In this document: piece by piece, positions 1 through 6,912 of the stretch
Layout: each line of letters opens with the position of its first letter
How positions within the stretch are numbered: the stretch's first letter is position 1
Assembly: GCA_050954505.1 (NCBI GenBank)
Contig: JBPBPY010000300.1
Location: 1 to 8,964 of the forward strand
DNA: 8,964 nucleotides
Direction: 5' to 3'
Source: JAQGMO01 sp050954505
GTDB taxonomy: Bacteria > Pseudomonadota > Gammaproteobacteria > Burkholderiales > Burkholderiaceae_D
The notes under the pieces: model-generated
What the model was told of the DNA's origin: nothing
Seen by the model: the letters and a program-made list of their open reading frames with translations, nothing else
The model's database searches: none
Program-made: the position numbers and the translations under genes

Positions 1-275
1 CACGATCGCTTTATCGTACAAAAAACCCCCTTGGTGAAGTAAGCCGGCGAAAGCCATGATTTTGCCTGATATCGCTGTCTATTGCGCTGCAGGGTGGCGT
101 TGCCTGAACCTGGTCGGGGAAATGCCAGTGTGCCGGAATGCGAACCCGGACAGCCGCGTGAACCACAAAAATCGTCAATTGCACCCGCGCTTGCCCTCTG
201 TGCATCCATTTATCTACCAGCGCTCAGTAGTCAGAATCGCTAGTTCGTTACAAAAAAAACCGGTAGTAGCTCAAT

Positions 276-304
276 TTTTCGTGGTGCCTGACGTTATTTA
301 TATT
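276..304 (+). promoter_or_regulatory. possible sigma70-type promoter for fimT operon
   Basis: TATATT at 299-304 matches the -10 consensus in five of six positions and lies in an AT-rich tract about 38 bases before the fimT start codon. A -35 element at the right distance (around 276-281, TTTTCG) is poor, so the promoter would be weak or activator-dependent. This is inference from base pattern only. Confidence 0.25.
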
Positions 305-329
305 AATCAGGTGCGACAATAATTCCCGC

Positions 330-334
330 AGGAA
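330..334 (+). promoter_or_regulatory. ribosome binding site of fimT
   Basis: AGGAA lies seven bases before the ATG at 342. This is the only good Shine-Dalgarno sequence for fimT and supports the long 48-residue leader over the internal ATG at 441, which has no comparable site. Confidence 0.6.
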
Positions 335-341
335 ATTTATT

Positions 342-995
342 ATGCATAGTCAAAACGTTTTTCATCGCTACCGAACCCGTGCGCCAGTGCCTGCTTCAGC
401 ACGCCTGCCACTCTGCTGTCGCCCCGGACCAACCAGCCTGATGCACGGTTCCAGGCACGGATTCAGGCACGGATTCAAGCACGGATTCACGCTGGTCGAG
501 ATGATGGTTGTCATCGTCATCGTTGCCATTCTGTCGGCGGTATCCATGCCTTCCTTTCGCGCGCTGGCACAAACCTACCCGGCCCAGGCCCTGGCCAGTT
601 CATTTCGCGCCGCCCTGGAGTACGCTCGCGCTGAAGCAATCAAGCAAGGCATTCCCGTCACCCTCTGTGTATCCTCGAATGGCGCCACCTGCAATGGCAG
701 CACCGCCTGGCAGAATGGCTGGATCATCTTTGCCGATGCGAATGCCGACAAAACCGTCGGCGCCCTGCTGCAATGGCAAAAGGCGCTGGCCGGCACCGAT
801 ACCATGGTGGCAGACAACAGTGTCTCGGCGCTCAGCTTCAGCCGCGACGGTTTTGTCATTGCGCTGCCGGGCAGCGGCGACGTCACCTTCACCATCCACA
901 GTACACCAGCCAATTCGTCTGCCACACGCTGCGTGGCCGTCACCAAGACCGGCCACCTGGTGACCCAACGCGCCGGCACCGGCGCCTGTGCCTGA
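342..995 (+). CDS. fimT: GspH/FimT family minor type IV prepilin (FimT or FimU)
   Basis: A 217-residue prepilin, predicted to sit in the inner membrane and then be built into the pilus or its initiating tip complex. The prepilin peptidase site is G48^F49-TLVEMM with Glu at mature position 5, followed by a hydrophobic helix (VVIVIVAILSAVSMPSF). The body matches the GspH/FimT pseudopilin domain: the SSFRAALEYARAEAIKQG helix, then VTLC...ATC with a probable disulfide pair, then W..GWIIFADANAD. The mature protein is about 169 residues, normal for the family. The 48-residue leader is unusually long and ends in four 12-bp repeats; an ATG at 441 would give a 15-residue leader, but the better ribosome site is at 342. 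The C-terminus reads TGHLVTQR rather than the GRxR motif reported for DNA-binding FimT proteins, so a FimU-like structural role is as likely as a DNA-uptake role. First gene of the operon; its stop is two bases before pilV. Confidence 0.88.
   Translation: MHSQNVFHRYRTRAPVPASARLPLCCRPGPTSLMHGSRHGFRHGFKHGFTLVEMMVVIVIVAILSAVSMPSFRALAQTYPAQALASSFRAALEYARAEAIKQGIPVTLCVSSNGATCNGSTAWQNGWIIFADANADKTVGALLQWQKALAGTDTMVADNSVSALSFSRDGFVIALPGSGDVTFTIHSTPANSSATRCVAVTKTGHLVTQRAGTGACA
441..488 (+). repeat. 12-bp tandem repeat in the fimT leader peptide region
   Basis: Two identical 12-mers AGGCACGGATTC (453-464, 465-476) are followed by AAGCACGGATTC (477-488), which differs at one base. The preceding ATGCACGGTTCC (441-452) is a degenerate copy with nine of twelve bases matching. 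The repeats are in frame and encode MHGS-RHGF-RHGF-KHGF, ending at the F that is the first residue of the mature pilin. They therefore multiply the H-G-F part of the cleavage context and add positive charge to the cytoplasmic leader. Confidence 0.85.
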
Positions 996-997
996 TC

Positions 998-1522
998 ATG
1001 GCGCGCCCCACCGGTTTTTCCCTGGTGGAGGTCTTGATCGCCCTGGTCGTGATTGCCGCCGGCCTGCTCGGCCTGGCAAAGATGCAGGCACTGTCGCTGT
1101 CAGCCACCAAGAACGCCGGTTCGCGCGGCCTGATCGCTCTGCAAACCGAAAGCCTGGCGGACCTGATGCATGCGAACCAGGCATTCTGGGCCAGTGGCCA
1201 GGCCCCGGCCAGCTTCACCGTTGCCGGCACTAGCGTGACTGACGCCACCCATGTGCTCGATGTGGCGGTAGCCAATTGCCAAAGCCGCTGCACGCCCGCC
1301 AGACTGGCCGCTTTCGATCTGCACACCTGGGCCGCCGACATGAACGAACAGTTCCCGAGCTACGCCGCGAAAGTCAATTGCAGTACCGATGCCAGCACGC
1401 CGATCAACTGCATCATCTATGTCACCTGGTCGGAAAAAAGCGTCGCCATCAACAGGAACAGCGCCACCGGCAGCGCAACGCAAGTCACGACGGAATCATT
1501 CAGCGTGTATGTCAAACCATGA
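998..1522 (+). CDS. pilV: type IV pilus modification protein / minor pilin PilV
   Basis: A 174-residue minor prepilin. A short six-residue leader (MARPTG) precedes ^FSLVEVLIALVVIAAGLLG, with the conserved Glu5 and the long hydrophobic N-terminal helix. The following residues (LAKMQALSLSATKNAGSR) match the PilV family start. Cysteines at CQSRC and in NCS/NCI near the C-terminus could form disulfides. In the family, PilV works with FimU, PilW and PilX to prime pilus assembly and hold PilY1 at the tip. The ATG at 998 was chosen because it lies two bases after the fimT stop and gives a leader of usual length; the same frame is open upstream inside fimT, but that part is a shadow. No strong ribosome site precedes it, so translation is probably coupled to fimT. 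Its TGA overlaps an ATG at 1519. Confidence 0.9.
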   Translation: MARPTGFSLVEVLIALVVIAAGLLGLAKMQALSLSATKNAGSRGLIALQTESLADLMHANQAFWASGQAPASFTVAGTSVTDATHVLDVAVANCQSRCTPARLAAFDLHTWAADMNEQFPSYAAKVNCSTDASTPINCIIYVTWSEKSVAINRNSATGSATQVTTESFSVYVKP

Positions 1523-1536
1523 ACCGCGAATCATGA
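1519..1536 (+). other. five-codon minicistron bridging pilV and pilW
   Basis: ATGAACCGCGAATCATGA encodes Met-Asn-Arg-Glu-Ser-stop. Its ATG overlaps the pilV TGA (ATGA at 1519-1522), and its own TGA overlaps the pilW ATG (ATGA at 1533-1536). A ribosome ending pilV could restart here, end five codons later and restart on pilW. pilW has no visible Shine-Dalgarno sequence of its own. The open frame is seen directly; its translation is inference. Confidence 0.4.
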
Positions 1537-2336
1537 GCCATCGCACCCGTCCATCCAGCCGGTCAGACCGGTCGCGGCCGATCAAGCGGCCGCCGCCGCT
1601 GGCGGCCAACGGCTTCTCGTTGATCGAGCTGATGATTACCATTGCCATCACGCTGTTCCTGATGGCCGGGTTGATCGGACTGGTGATCGGCATGCAGCGC
1701 AGTTTCGGCAACCAGAACCAGTTGACGAGCCTGCAGGACGACCAGCGCTTCCTGCTGACCGTGCTGGGCACCACCATCCACAATGCCGGCTTTTTCAGTG
1801 ACCCGGTCAACAACACCTTGCTGACCGCATTGCCGGCCTCGAGCGGTGCCACTGCCGATGGCAGCGGCTTTGCTGCCGGACAATTCATCAGCGGCACCAC
1901 GGCCTCCGGGTCGGGGTCAGGATCAGACACGCTGAATCTGCGTTACCAGACTGCCAGCGGCGACGGCATCATGTCCTGCCTGGGCGACACCAATACTTCG
2001 GGTGCACCGGTGGTCTGGACCAACAGCTTTGCCATCAATGCCGCATCGCAGCTGACCTGTGCAGTAGGCCAGAACGGTGCAGCCACCGGTACCGCTGCGG
2101 TACTGACCGACAACGTGGCCGCCATGCGTGTGCTGTACGGCGTCGATACCGCTGGCAGCGGCAGTGCCGACACCTATCTGGATGCCGCCGCTGTCAGTGC
2201 CTCCGGCGCCTGGTCGAAGGTCTACTCGGTGCAACTGGTGCTGACATTTCACGACTCCGTCAATTCCACCACCACCACGCAGGTCAATCTTCCCAAGACC
2301 CTGCGCCATACCTTTTACCTGATGAACCAGCCATGA
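1533..2336 (+). CDS. pilW: type IV pilus minor pilin PilW
   Basis: A 267-residue prepilin. A 27-residue, strongly basic leader (several Arg and Lys, then a Pro run) precedes the cleavage site N-G^FSLIELMIT with Glu5, followed by a hydrophobic helix (IAITLFLMAGLIGLVIG). The mature part has PilW family features: QRSFGNQNQLTSLQDDQRFLL after the helix, a central SGSGSDTLNLRYQTASGDG segment, a probable disulfide (SCLG...LTCAVG), AAVLTDNVAAMRVLYGVD, and a C-terminal VQLVLTFHDS strand ending in TLRHTFYLMNQP. PilW is thought to sit in the minor-pilin tip complex and to contact PilX and PilY1. The start at 1533 is the only sensible ATG in this frame after pilV. It lies 11 bases beyond the pilV stop and overlaps the stop of a five-codon open frame. 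Its own stop overlaps the pilX ATG. Confidence 0.88.
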   Translation: MSHRTRPSSRSDRSRPIKRPPPLAANGFSLIELMITIAITLFLMAGLIGLVIGMQRSFGNQNQLTSLQDDQRFLLTVLGTTIHNAGFFSDPVNNTLLTALPASSGATADGSGFAAGQFISGTTASGSGSGSDTLNLRYQTASGDGIMSCLGDTNTSGAPVVWTNSFAINAASQLTCAVGQNGAATGTAAVLTDNVAAMRVLYGVDTAGSGSADTYLDAAAVSASGAWSKVYSVQLVLTFHDSVNSTTTTQVNLPKTLRHTFYLMNQP

Positions 2337-2947
2337 GGGCCGCCGCCACGAGGGTCACCTGTTCCCGTGCCCGCACGCGCCACCCGCCGGCCAGCCAGCA
2401 CGGCATTGCCCTGGCCAGCGCATTGATGATGCTGGTCTTGATGACGGTGCTGGCATTGTCGATGTTCCGCGGCTTTGGCCTGCAACAAAAGATCGCCGGC
2501 AATACGCGGGAAAAGCAGCGCGCGTTCCAGGCGGCGGAAAATGCCCTGCAGTACGGTGAATGGTGGCTCATGCAAGGCATCGTCGGTTTCGGCATCGTCT
2601 GCAGCACGCCGGTCACCATCAACAGCGCCAGCGACATGCGTGCTTGCTCGAATCCGCTTGCCAACGCCAGCGACCCGGCAACCTGGACGGCGGTCTCCAG
2701 CTACAAGCCGCCACCGATGGTGGTGGCGGCCGGCGGCGGCACGGCGACCGACGGCAGCGGCAACAAGGACATCAACTACGCCAAGGTGCCTGGCCTGTAT
2801 GTCGCCTACATCGGCTTGTCGCCGAATGGCCAGCAAACCCTGTATTCCGTCACCGCTTCGGGATATGGCGGCAGCAGCAACAGCACTGCCGTGATTCAAA
2901 GCGTGTTTGCCAAGGCAGCCAGTTCCACCGCGCTCGATACGCCATGA
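2333..2947 (+). CDS. pilX: type IV pilus assembly protein PilX
   Basis: A 204-residue protein whose N-terminus fits the PilX_N family. A basic leader ends in SQHG, then comes the hydrophobic helix IALASALMMLVLMTVLALSM, then the family signature LQQKIAGNTREKQRAFQAAENAL followed by an E-W-W element. Cleavage would be G24^I25. The Glu5 typical of other pilins is absent (IALAS), which is normal for PilX and GspK-like minor pilins thought to cap the complex. Two cysteines (VCSTP, RACSNP) may pair. The middle is Gly-rich (VVAAGGGTATDGSGN). The end contains the conserved-looking YSVTASGYGG and a terminal strand ending AVIQSVFAKA. It starts in an ATGA overlap with pilW and ends in an ATGA overlap with pilY1, so the three genes are probably translationally coupled. 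Confidence 0.87.
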   Translation: MRAAATRVTCSRARTRHPPASQHGIALASALMMLVLMTVLALSMFRGFGLQQKIAGNTREKQRAFQAAENALQYGEWWLMQGIVGFGIVCSTPVTINSASDMRACSNPLANASDPATWTAVSSYKPPPMVVAAGGGTATDGSGNKDINYAKVPGLYVAYIGLSPNGQQTLYSVTASGYGGSSNSTAVIQSVFAKAASSTALDTP

Positions 2948-5900
2948 AAGTGCCGACCATGACCCAGTTTCGTCCCATTACCGTATGCCGGCTGCTCGCT
3001 GCAACGATCGGTGCCGCCACTGCACCGGCCCTGCATGCCCAGCTGGTGGTGACCGACACCCTCACCGGCGCGGCATCGAGCTACGGCTGGATAGCCCGTA
3101 CCGGTGCCTGCCTGACTGCCGGCGATGGCCGGCCCAGCACCATTCCAGCCTGCGCCAGCCTGCCGTACTACGCCAGCAAGACCCAGGTCGGCGGCGTCAC
3201 CGGTGTCTTGCCTGACCAATGGCGACACCACCATCAACGGCGGCAATGGCACCAACAACACAGGCTCGGTAGTCTCCACCACGCCATTTCCCACCGGCCA
3301 GGGCGTGCAGGTGACGTTTGCCACCGTAACCTATGGCGGCAATGGCTATCGCAATTCGGCCGGCCAGGCTTCCGGCGCCGACGGACTGGCGTTTTTCCTG
3401 ATGGATGGATCGAAGACACCATCGATCGGCGCCTTTGGCGGCAGCCTGGGCTACAGCTGTTCGCAAGGAAAGAATCCTGCCGATGGCGTCAATGGCGGTT
3501 ACGTCGGTGTCGCAATTGATGAATTCGGCAATTTTTCCAATCCCGGCGACGCCACATCCGACGGGCCAGGGTCAACGCCGAATGCCATCGTCGTGCGTGG
3601 CGCGGGCAGCATTACCTACGCGGCGCTGAACGCAGCCTATCCCGCCTATTATCCCGCCAACCTGTCAAGCGGCAACCGTCTGACTGCCGTGCAAAACACC
3701 TGCCGCACCGGCAAGCTGCAATACTGGGGCAGCCTGCCGGCGATCGACCACAATGGCCAACTGCTGCTGCCCAGCGGCTCGACCTCGGAAAACGTCAACG
3801 ACTACAACATCGTCGCCGGGCCGCTGAAGCTGTCCACGCCGATCTACAATCAGCAAGGCATCGCCAAGCCTCTGCGCAGCAACGCCAATGTGTTTACCTA
3901 CTCGCTGTCGATCACCCAGGACAATCTGCTGAGCCTGTCCTACAACATCAATGGCGGCGCCAGCACGCCGGTCATCTCGGCGAAATCGATCACCGCCGGC
4001 AACGGTCCCTTGCCAGCGAGTTTTCTGTTCGGTTTCACCTCGGGCACGGGCGGCGGCAGCAATGTCCATGAAATCCTCTGTTTCAAGGCTGCGCAGATCA
4101 ATGCCGCCGCCAACTCGGCCGGCACCAACGCGCAGCAGGCCGGGCGGGTGCAGGCTGGCTCCCAGGTCTACCTGGCCTACTATCATCCCTTGAATGACTG
4201 GGGCCAGCTCGCCGCCTCGAACCTGCTTACCGATGCCAGTGGCAACGTCGCCATCAGCAGCAGTGCCAACTGGGACGCCAGCTGCGTGCTCAGCGGCGGC
4301 GCCTGCAGCGCCACCGGCAGCAGCCAGGGCGCACAGACCCCCGCCAGCCGCACCATCCTGAGCTGGGACGGCAGCCAGGGCATTGCTTTCCAATACAACC
4401 GCCTGTCGGCATTGCAGAAACTGGCTCTCGGCGACCCGGCCGATGGTGCTGCGCGCCTGGCCTACCTGCGCGGCGAGCGCAGCCTGGAAATTACCTCGTC
4501 CGGCTCAGGCAGCTACCGGCGCCGCGACAGCGTCCTGGGCGACATCATCAACTCCAGCCCGACCTGGGTCGGTTATCCCACCCTGCCCTACAACACGGCG
4601 GGGCGCGACTTGCTGCGTGCCGAAACCATTGCCGAATTCGGCGCCTCCTACAGCAGCTTCACCAGCGCCAGCCAGCAACGCGCCAATGTGGTCTACCTCG
4701 GTGCCAACGATGGCATGTTGCATGGATTTCGTGCCGGCGGCTACGATGCCAGCGCCACCTATTCCACCGCCACCACGCCCAATGATGGTAAGGAAATCCT
4801 GGCCTACCTGCCTGGCGCGGTCGCCAGCACGATCCATTCGCTGCAGCCGGCGCTGGATTATTCCTCGTCGCTGTACGCCCACAACAGTTTTGTCGATGCC
4901 ACGCCAGCCACCGGCGACCTGTACTACAAGGGCGCCTGGCATACCTGGCTGGTCAGCGGCCTGGGACCGGGAGGCAATGCCGGCGGCACCATCAACAACA
5001 ATACCAGCACCGGCACCGGCGCCCTGTTTGCCCTCGACATCACCGACCCGGCCCAGTTTGCCGAAGCCAATGCCGCCAGCCTGGTGATCAACGAGTGGAC
5101 CTCGAACAACCTGGCCTGCGTCAATGCTGCGCTGTGCCGGAACAGCTTTGGCAACCAGTTCGGCACGCCCATCATCCGCCTGCTGCATGACGGGAATTGG
5201 GCGGTCATTTTCGGCAATGGCCGCAACAGCGCCACCGGCACGGCAGGGATCTTCATCATGACGGTGAACCGCAAAACCGGCGCACAGACCCTGCGTTTTC
5301 TCGACACTGGCGTGAAGAGCCTGAGCAGCAAGAACGCCATCGACCAGGTGGCTTCGGGCGACCTCGACAATGACCATGTCACCGACTACATCTATGCCGG
5401 CGATACGCTGGGCAATATCTGGCGTTTCGACCTGACCAGCAGCGACCCGGCCAAATGGGCTGCCGGCAGCGCGCCGTTGTTCACCACCGATGGCGCGCAA
5501 CCGGTGACCACGCGCCTGCTGGTCAATGCCGTGCTGACCGGCAGCGGCGCGCCGCGCGTCATCTTGAGCTTCGGCACCGGGCGGCAAACCCCGCAGACGC
5601 TCACCAGTGCCGCCACCTACGATGCCGGCACCCATTCCCTGTATGGCATCTGGGACTGGGACATGAGCGACTGGAATGCCAAGAGCAGCACCCAGTATGC
5701 CGTGCTGGCAGCACCGCAGGCCTACAATGCCTCGAACCTGCAGCAGCAGACTGCCACCACCTACAGCGGCGGCAGCGGCACGATTTCCGGCTATCGCACG
5801 GTGTCCTCCAACCCGGTATGCTGGAAAGGATCGAGCAGCTGCCCGGCCAACAACAACAAATACGGCTATCAGCTGGTACTGCCTGGCGCACTCGAACAGA

Positions 5901-6265
5901 TTCTCTACAATCCCGTCGCCGCCTATGGCAACATGCTCATCAATACCACCATCCCAACGGTAACGCAGGCGCTCAGTTGCAGTGCCCAGCCGGCGTCGGG
6001 CTATACCATGGCCATTTCGCTGGCAACCGGCGGCGCCCAGACCGTCTCCTTGTTCAATAGCGCTTCGATCAATGCCGGCATCGCGGCGCCAGCGCCGGGT
6101 GTCGTCTCAGGCATTGGCCTCAGTGCCACCGGCTCGCCTGCGATTGTCACGTCGAATGGCAAGCCGTACATGGTGCAGCAGACCGTATCCGGTGTCGGCG
6201 TGGTGACCCAGCTCGACCCGACCAACACCGTTGGCAAGCGGCTGACGTGGTCGAAGCTGCGTTGA
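2944..6265 (+). CDS. pilY1: PilY1 tip adhesin, apparently frameshifted
   Basis: PilY1/PilC is a large secreted protein that sits with minor pilins at the pilus tip, mediates adhesion and controls extension and retraction. The natural start is the ATG at 2944 (ATGA overlap with pilX). It opens with a signal peptide whose likely cleavage is ALHA^QLVV near residue 32, but this frame leaves the family near 3216. The rest (about 1015 residues) follows in the +1 frame to 6265. Numbered as one joined chain of about 1106 residues: a lectin-like region has GADGLAFFLMDGS at 144-156 and GGYVGVAIDEFGNF at 184-197; LGDIINSSP is at about 531; the PilC beta-propeller includes NVVYLGANDGMLHGF at about 581 and TGALFALDITDP further on. 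A complete DxDxDxxxD calcium loop (DLDNDHVTD, bases 5360-5386, from residue 806) is followed by YIYAGDTLGNIWRFDL. I see no von Willebrand A motif of the Pseudomonas PilY1 type. If the shift is real, the long frame starting at 3125 lacks a signal peptide and the adhesin is probably non-functional; a sequencing error would also explain it. Confidence 0.85.
3205..3217 (+). other. frameshift point in pilY1
   Basis: Frame one reads ...GGVTGVLPD up to 3216 and then QWRHHH, unlike the family. The +1 frame from 3212 reads LTNGDTTINGG and then a continuous PilY1. From memory, relatives have a pattern like LPDxxGxGALR(L/F)TNG here, so the residues between LPD and LTN are missing as well as the frame. 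CCTGAC at 3211-3216 serves as Pro-Asp in one frame and as part of Leu-Thr in the other. There is no long homopolymer or recognised slippery site. A TGA at 3213-3215 lies in the third frame only. Confidence 0.8.
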
Positions 6266-6270
6266 TGTGC

Positions 6271-6313
6271 ACTGCCGCACCTGACTGGGCAGTCGATGCT
6301 GCCCTGCCCTTTT
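6271..6313 (+). terminator. attenuator-like pair of alternative hairpins between pilY1 and pilE
   Basis: GGGCAG (6287-6292) pairs perfectly with CTGCCC (6299-6304) around a six-base loop, and TTTT follows at 6310-6313, six bases after the stem. An earlier segment ACTGCC (6271-6276) can pair instead with GGCAGT (6288-6293), which would block the first stem. The T-run is short and displaced, so at best this is a weak or leaky terminator, or a stability hairpin within the operon. The pairing is read directly; its function is inferred. Confidence 0.35.
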
Positions 6314-6329
6314 GTCCTCCAGACCACAC

Positions 6330-6333
6330 AGGA
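6330..6333 (+). promoter_or_regulatory. ribosome binding site of pilE
   Basis: AGGA lies five bases before the ATG at 6339. It supports this start over the upstream in-frame TTG at 6312. Confidence 0.5.
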
Positions 6334-6338
6334 TCATC

Positions 6339-6812
6339 ATGACCATCACACATTTGCGCCGCGCCAGACCCCGTGTCGGCGCAGCTGGAAAATACGCCGG
6401 CTTTACCTTGATCGAGCTGATGGTCACCGTCGCCATTGTCGGCATCCTGGCCGCCGTGGCCCTGCCGAACTATCAGCAGTATGTGAAGAAAAGCCGCCGC
6501 GTCGACGCCAAGTCTGCCGTGCTCGACCTCGCCGCCCGCGAAGAAAAATACTTTGCCACCAATAATGCCTACACCATCTCCGCTACCGCGCTTGGCTATG
6601 GCAGCGCGTTCCCGGCAGCCATCAGTTCCGGCAGCAGCAGCTACTACAGCGTCACGGTCACCCAGGCCAGCACCAGCGACTACACCATCACGGCCACGCC
6701 CACCGGCACACAAGCCAGCGATCCCTGCTATGCCTATGTGGTGAATTATCTGGGCGCCCAGTCGAATCTGCCGGGACCCGGCGGCACGGCCTTGCCCAGC
6801 GATTGTTGGTAA
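6339..6812 (+). CDS. pilE: type IV pilin PilE (minor pilin)
   Basis: A 157-residue prepilin with a 21-residue basic leader ending KYAG^FTLIELMVTVAIVGIL. It is the most canonical pilin N-terminus in the window, with Phe1 and Glu5. The helix continues through AAVALPNYQQYVKKSRRVDAK, then AAREEKYFATNNAYT, the usual PilE alpha-beta loop start. The C-terminal disulfide loop is defined by DPCYAY and the terminal SDCW. The mature size of 136 residues fits PilE of this operon type rather than a major PilA. The position as last gene after pilY1 also fits the Pseudomonas and betaproteobacterial cluster. Unlike the upstream genes it has its own ribosome site and is separated from pilY1 by 73 bases containing hairpins, so its expression may be set separately. 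The leader length depends on choosing ATG 6339. Confidence 0.88.
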   Translation: MTITHLRRARPRVGAAGKYAGFTLIELMVTVAIVGILAAVALPNYQQYVKKSRRVDAKSAVLDLAAREEKYFATNNAYTISATALGYGSAFPAAISSGSSSYYSVTVTQASTSDYTITATPTGTQASDPCYAYVVNYLGAQSNLPGPGGTALPSDCW

Positions 6813-6858
6813 GCCAACACAGCGCCCGGGTTTCGATCATTCCAGGAAGCAATCGCGG

Positions 6859-6880
6859 GGAGGATTTGATACTATCCTTC
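6859..6880 (+). promoter_or_regulatory. inverted repeat in the pilE-ppnN gap
   Basis: GGAGGAT (6859-6865) and ATCCTTC (6874-6880) form a seven-pair stem with one G-T pair around TTGATACT. The loop sequence GATACTAT also resembles a weak -10 element. It could be an operator, part of the ppnN promoter, or a transcript hairpin after pilE. No T-run follows, so it is not a standard terminator. No clear terminator for the pilus operon is visible in this 100-base gap. Confidence 0.25.
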
Positions 6881-6912
6881 TGACCGCGCATGCGTTCCCT
6901 TGACTGACATGA

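Larger units (their letters stand above)
1..341. other. non-coding leader upstream of the minor-pilin operon
   Basis: I see no convincing gene in this stretch. Open frames of 64 codons (11-205, minus strand) and 88 codons (56-322, plus strand) exist, but neither has a ribosome binding site or a recognisable protein. Positions about 240-345 are clearly richer in A and T than the coding DNA that follows, as expected of a promoter region. A small inverted repeat ACGAT/ATCGT lies at 2-6 and 13-17, and a GGC-GAAA-GCC mini-hairpin near 47-56; both are too short to interpret. The gene preceding the operon lies outside the window. Confidence 0.6.

Noticed and set aside
111..125. GG-N10-GC pattern resembling a sigma54 promoter
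   Set aside because: Only the invariant GG and GC fit; the surrounding TGGCAC and TTGCA consensus bases are mostly absent and it is more than 200 bases from fimT.
11..205. 64-codon open frame on the minus strand
   Set aside because: No ribosome site or family resemblance; length is expected by chance in this base composition.
234..244. GAATCGCTAGT, identical to a conserved stretch of 16S rRNA
   Set aside because: The flanks do not match 16S rRNA beyond a few bases; an isolated 11-base match is chance.
56..322. 88-codon open frame on the plus strand upstream of fimT
   Set aside because: No ribosome site, no recognisable protein, irregular composition, and it runs through the AT-rich promoter-like zone.
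3125..3220. ATG at 3125 as the real start of pilY1
   Set aside because: It would give a protein without a signal peptide, with a residue run before LTNG that does not look like PilY1, while the other frame has an ATGA overlap with pilX and a good signal peptide.
4505..5635. 376-codon open frame antisense to pilY1
   Set aside because: It is the mirror of GC-rich codon use in pilY1; the protein has no recognisable motif and the sense frame is clearly PilY1.
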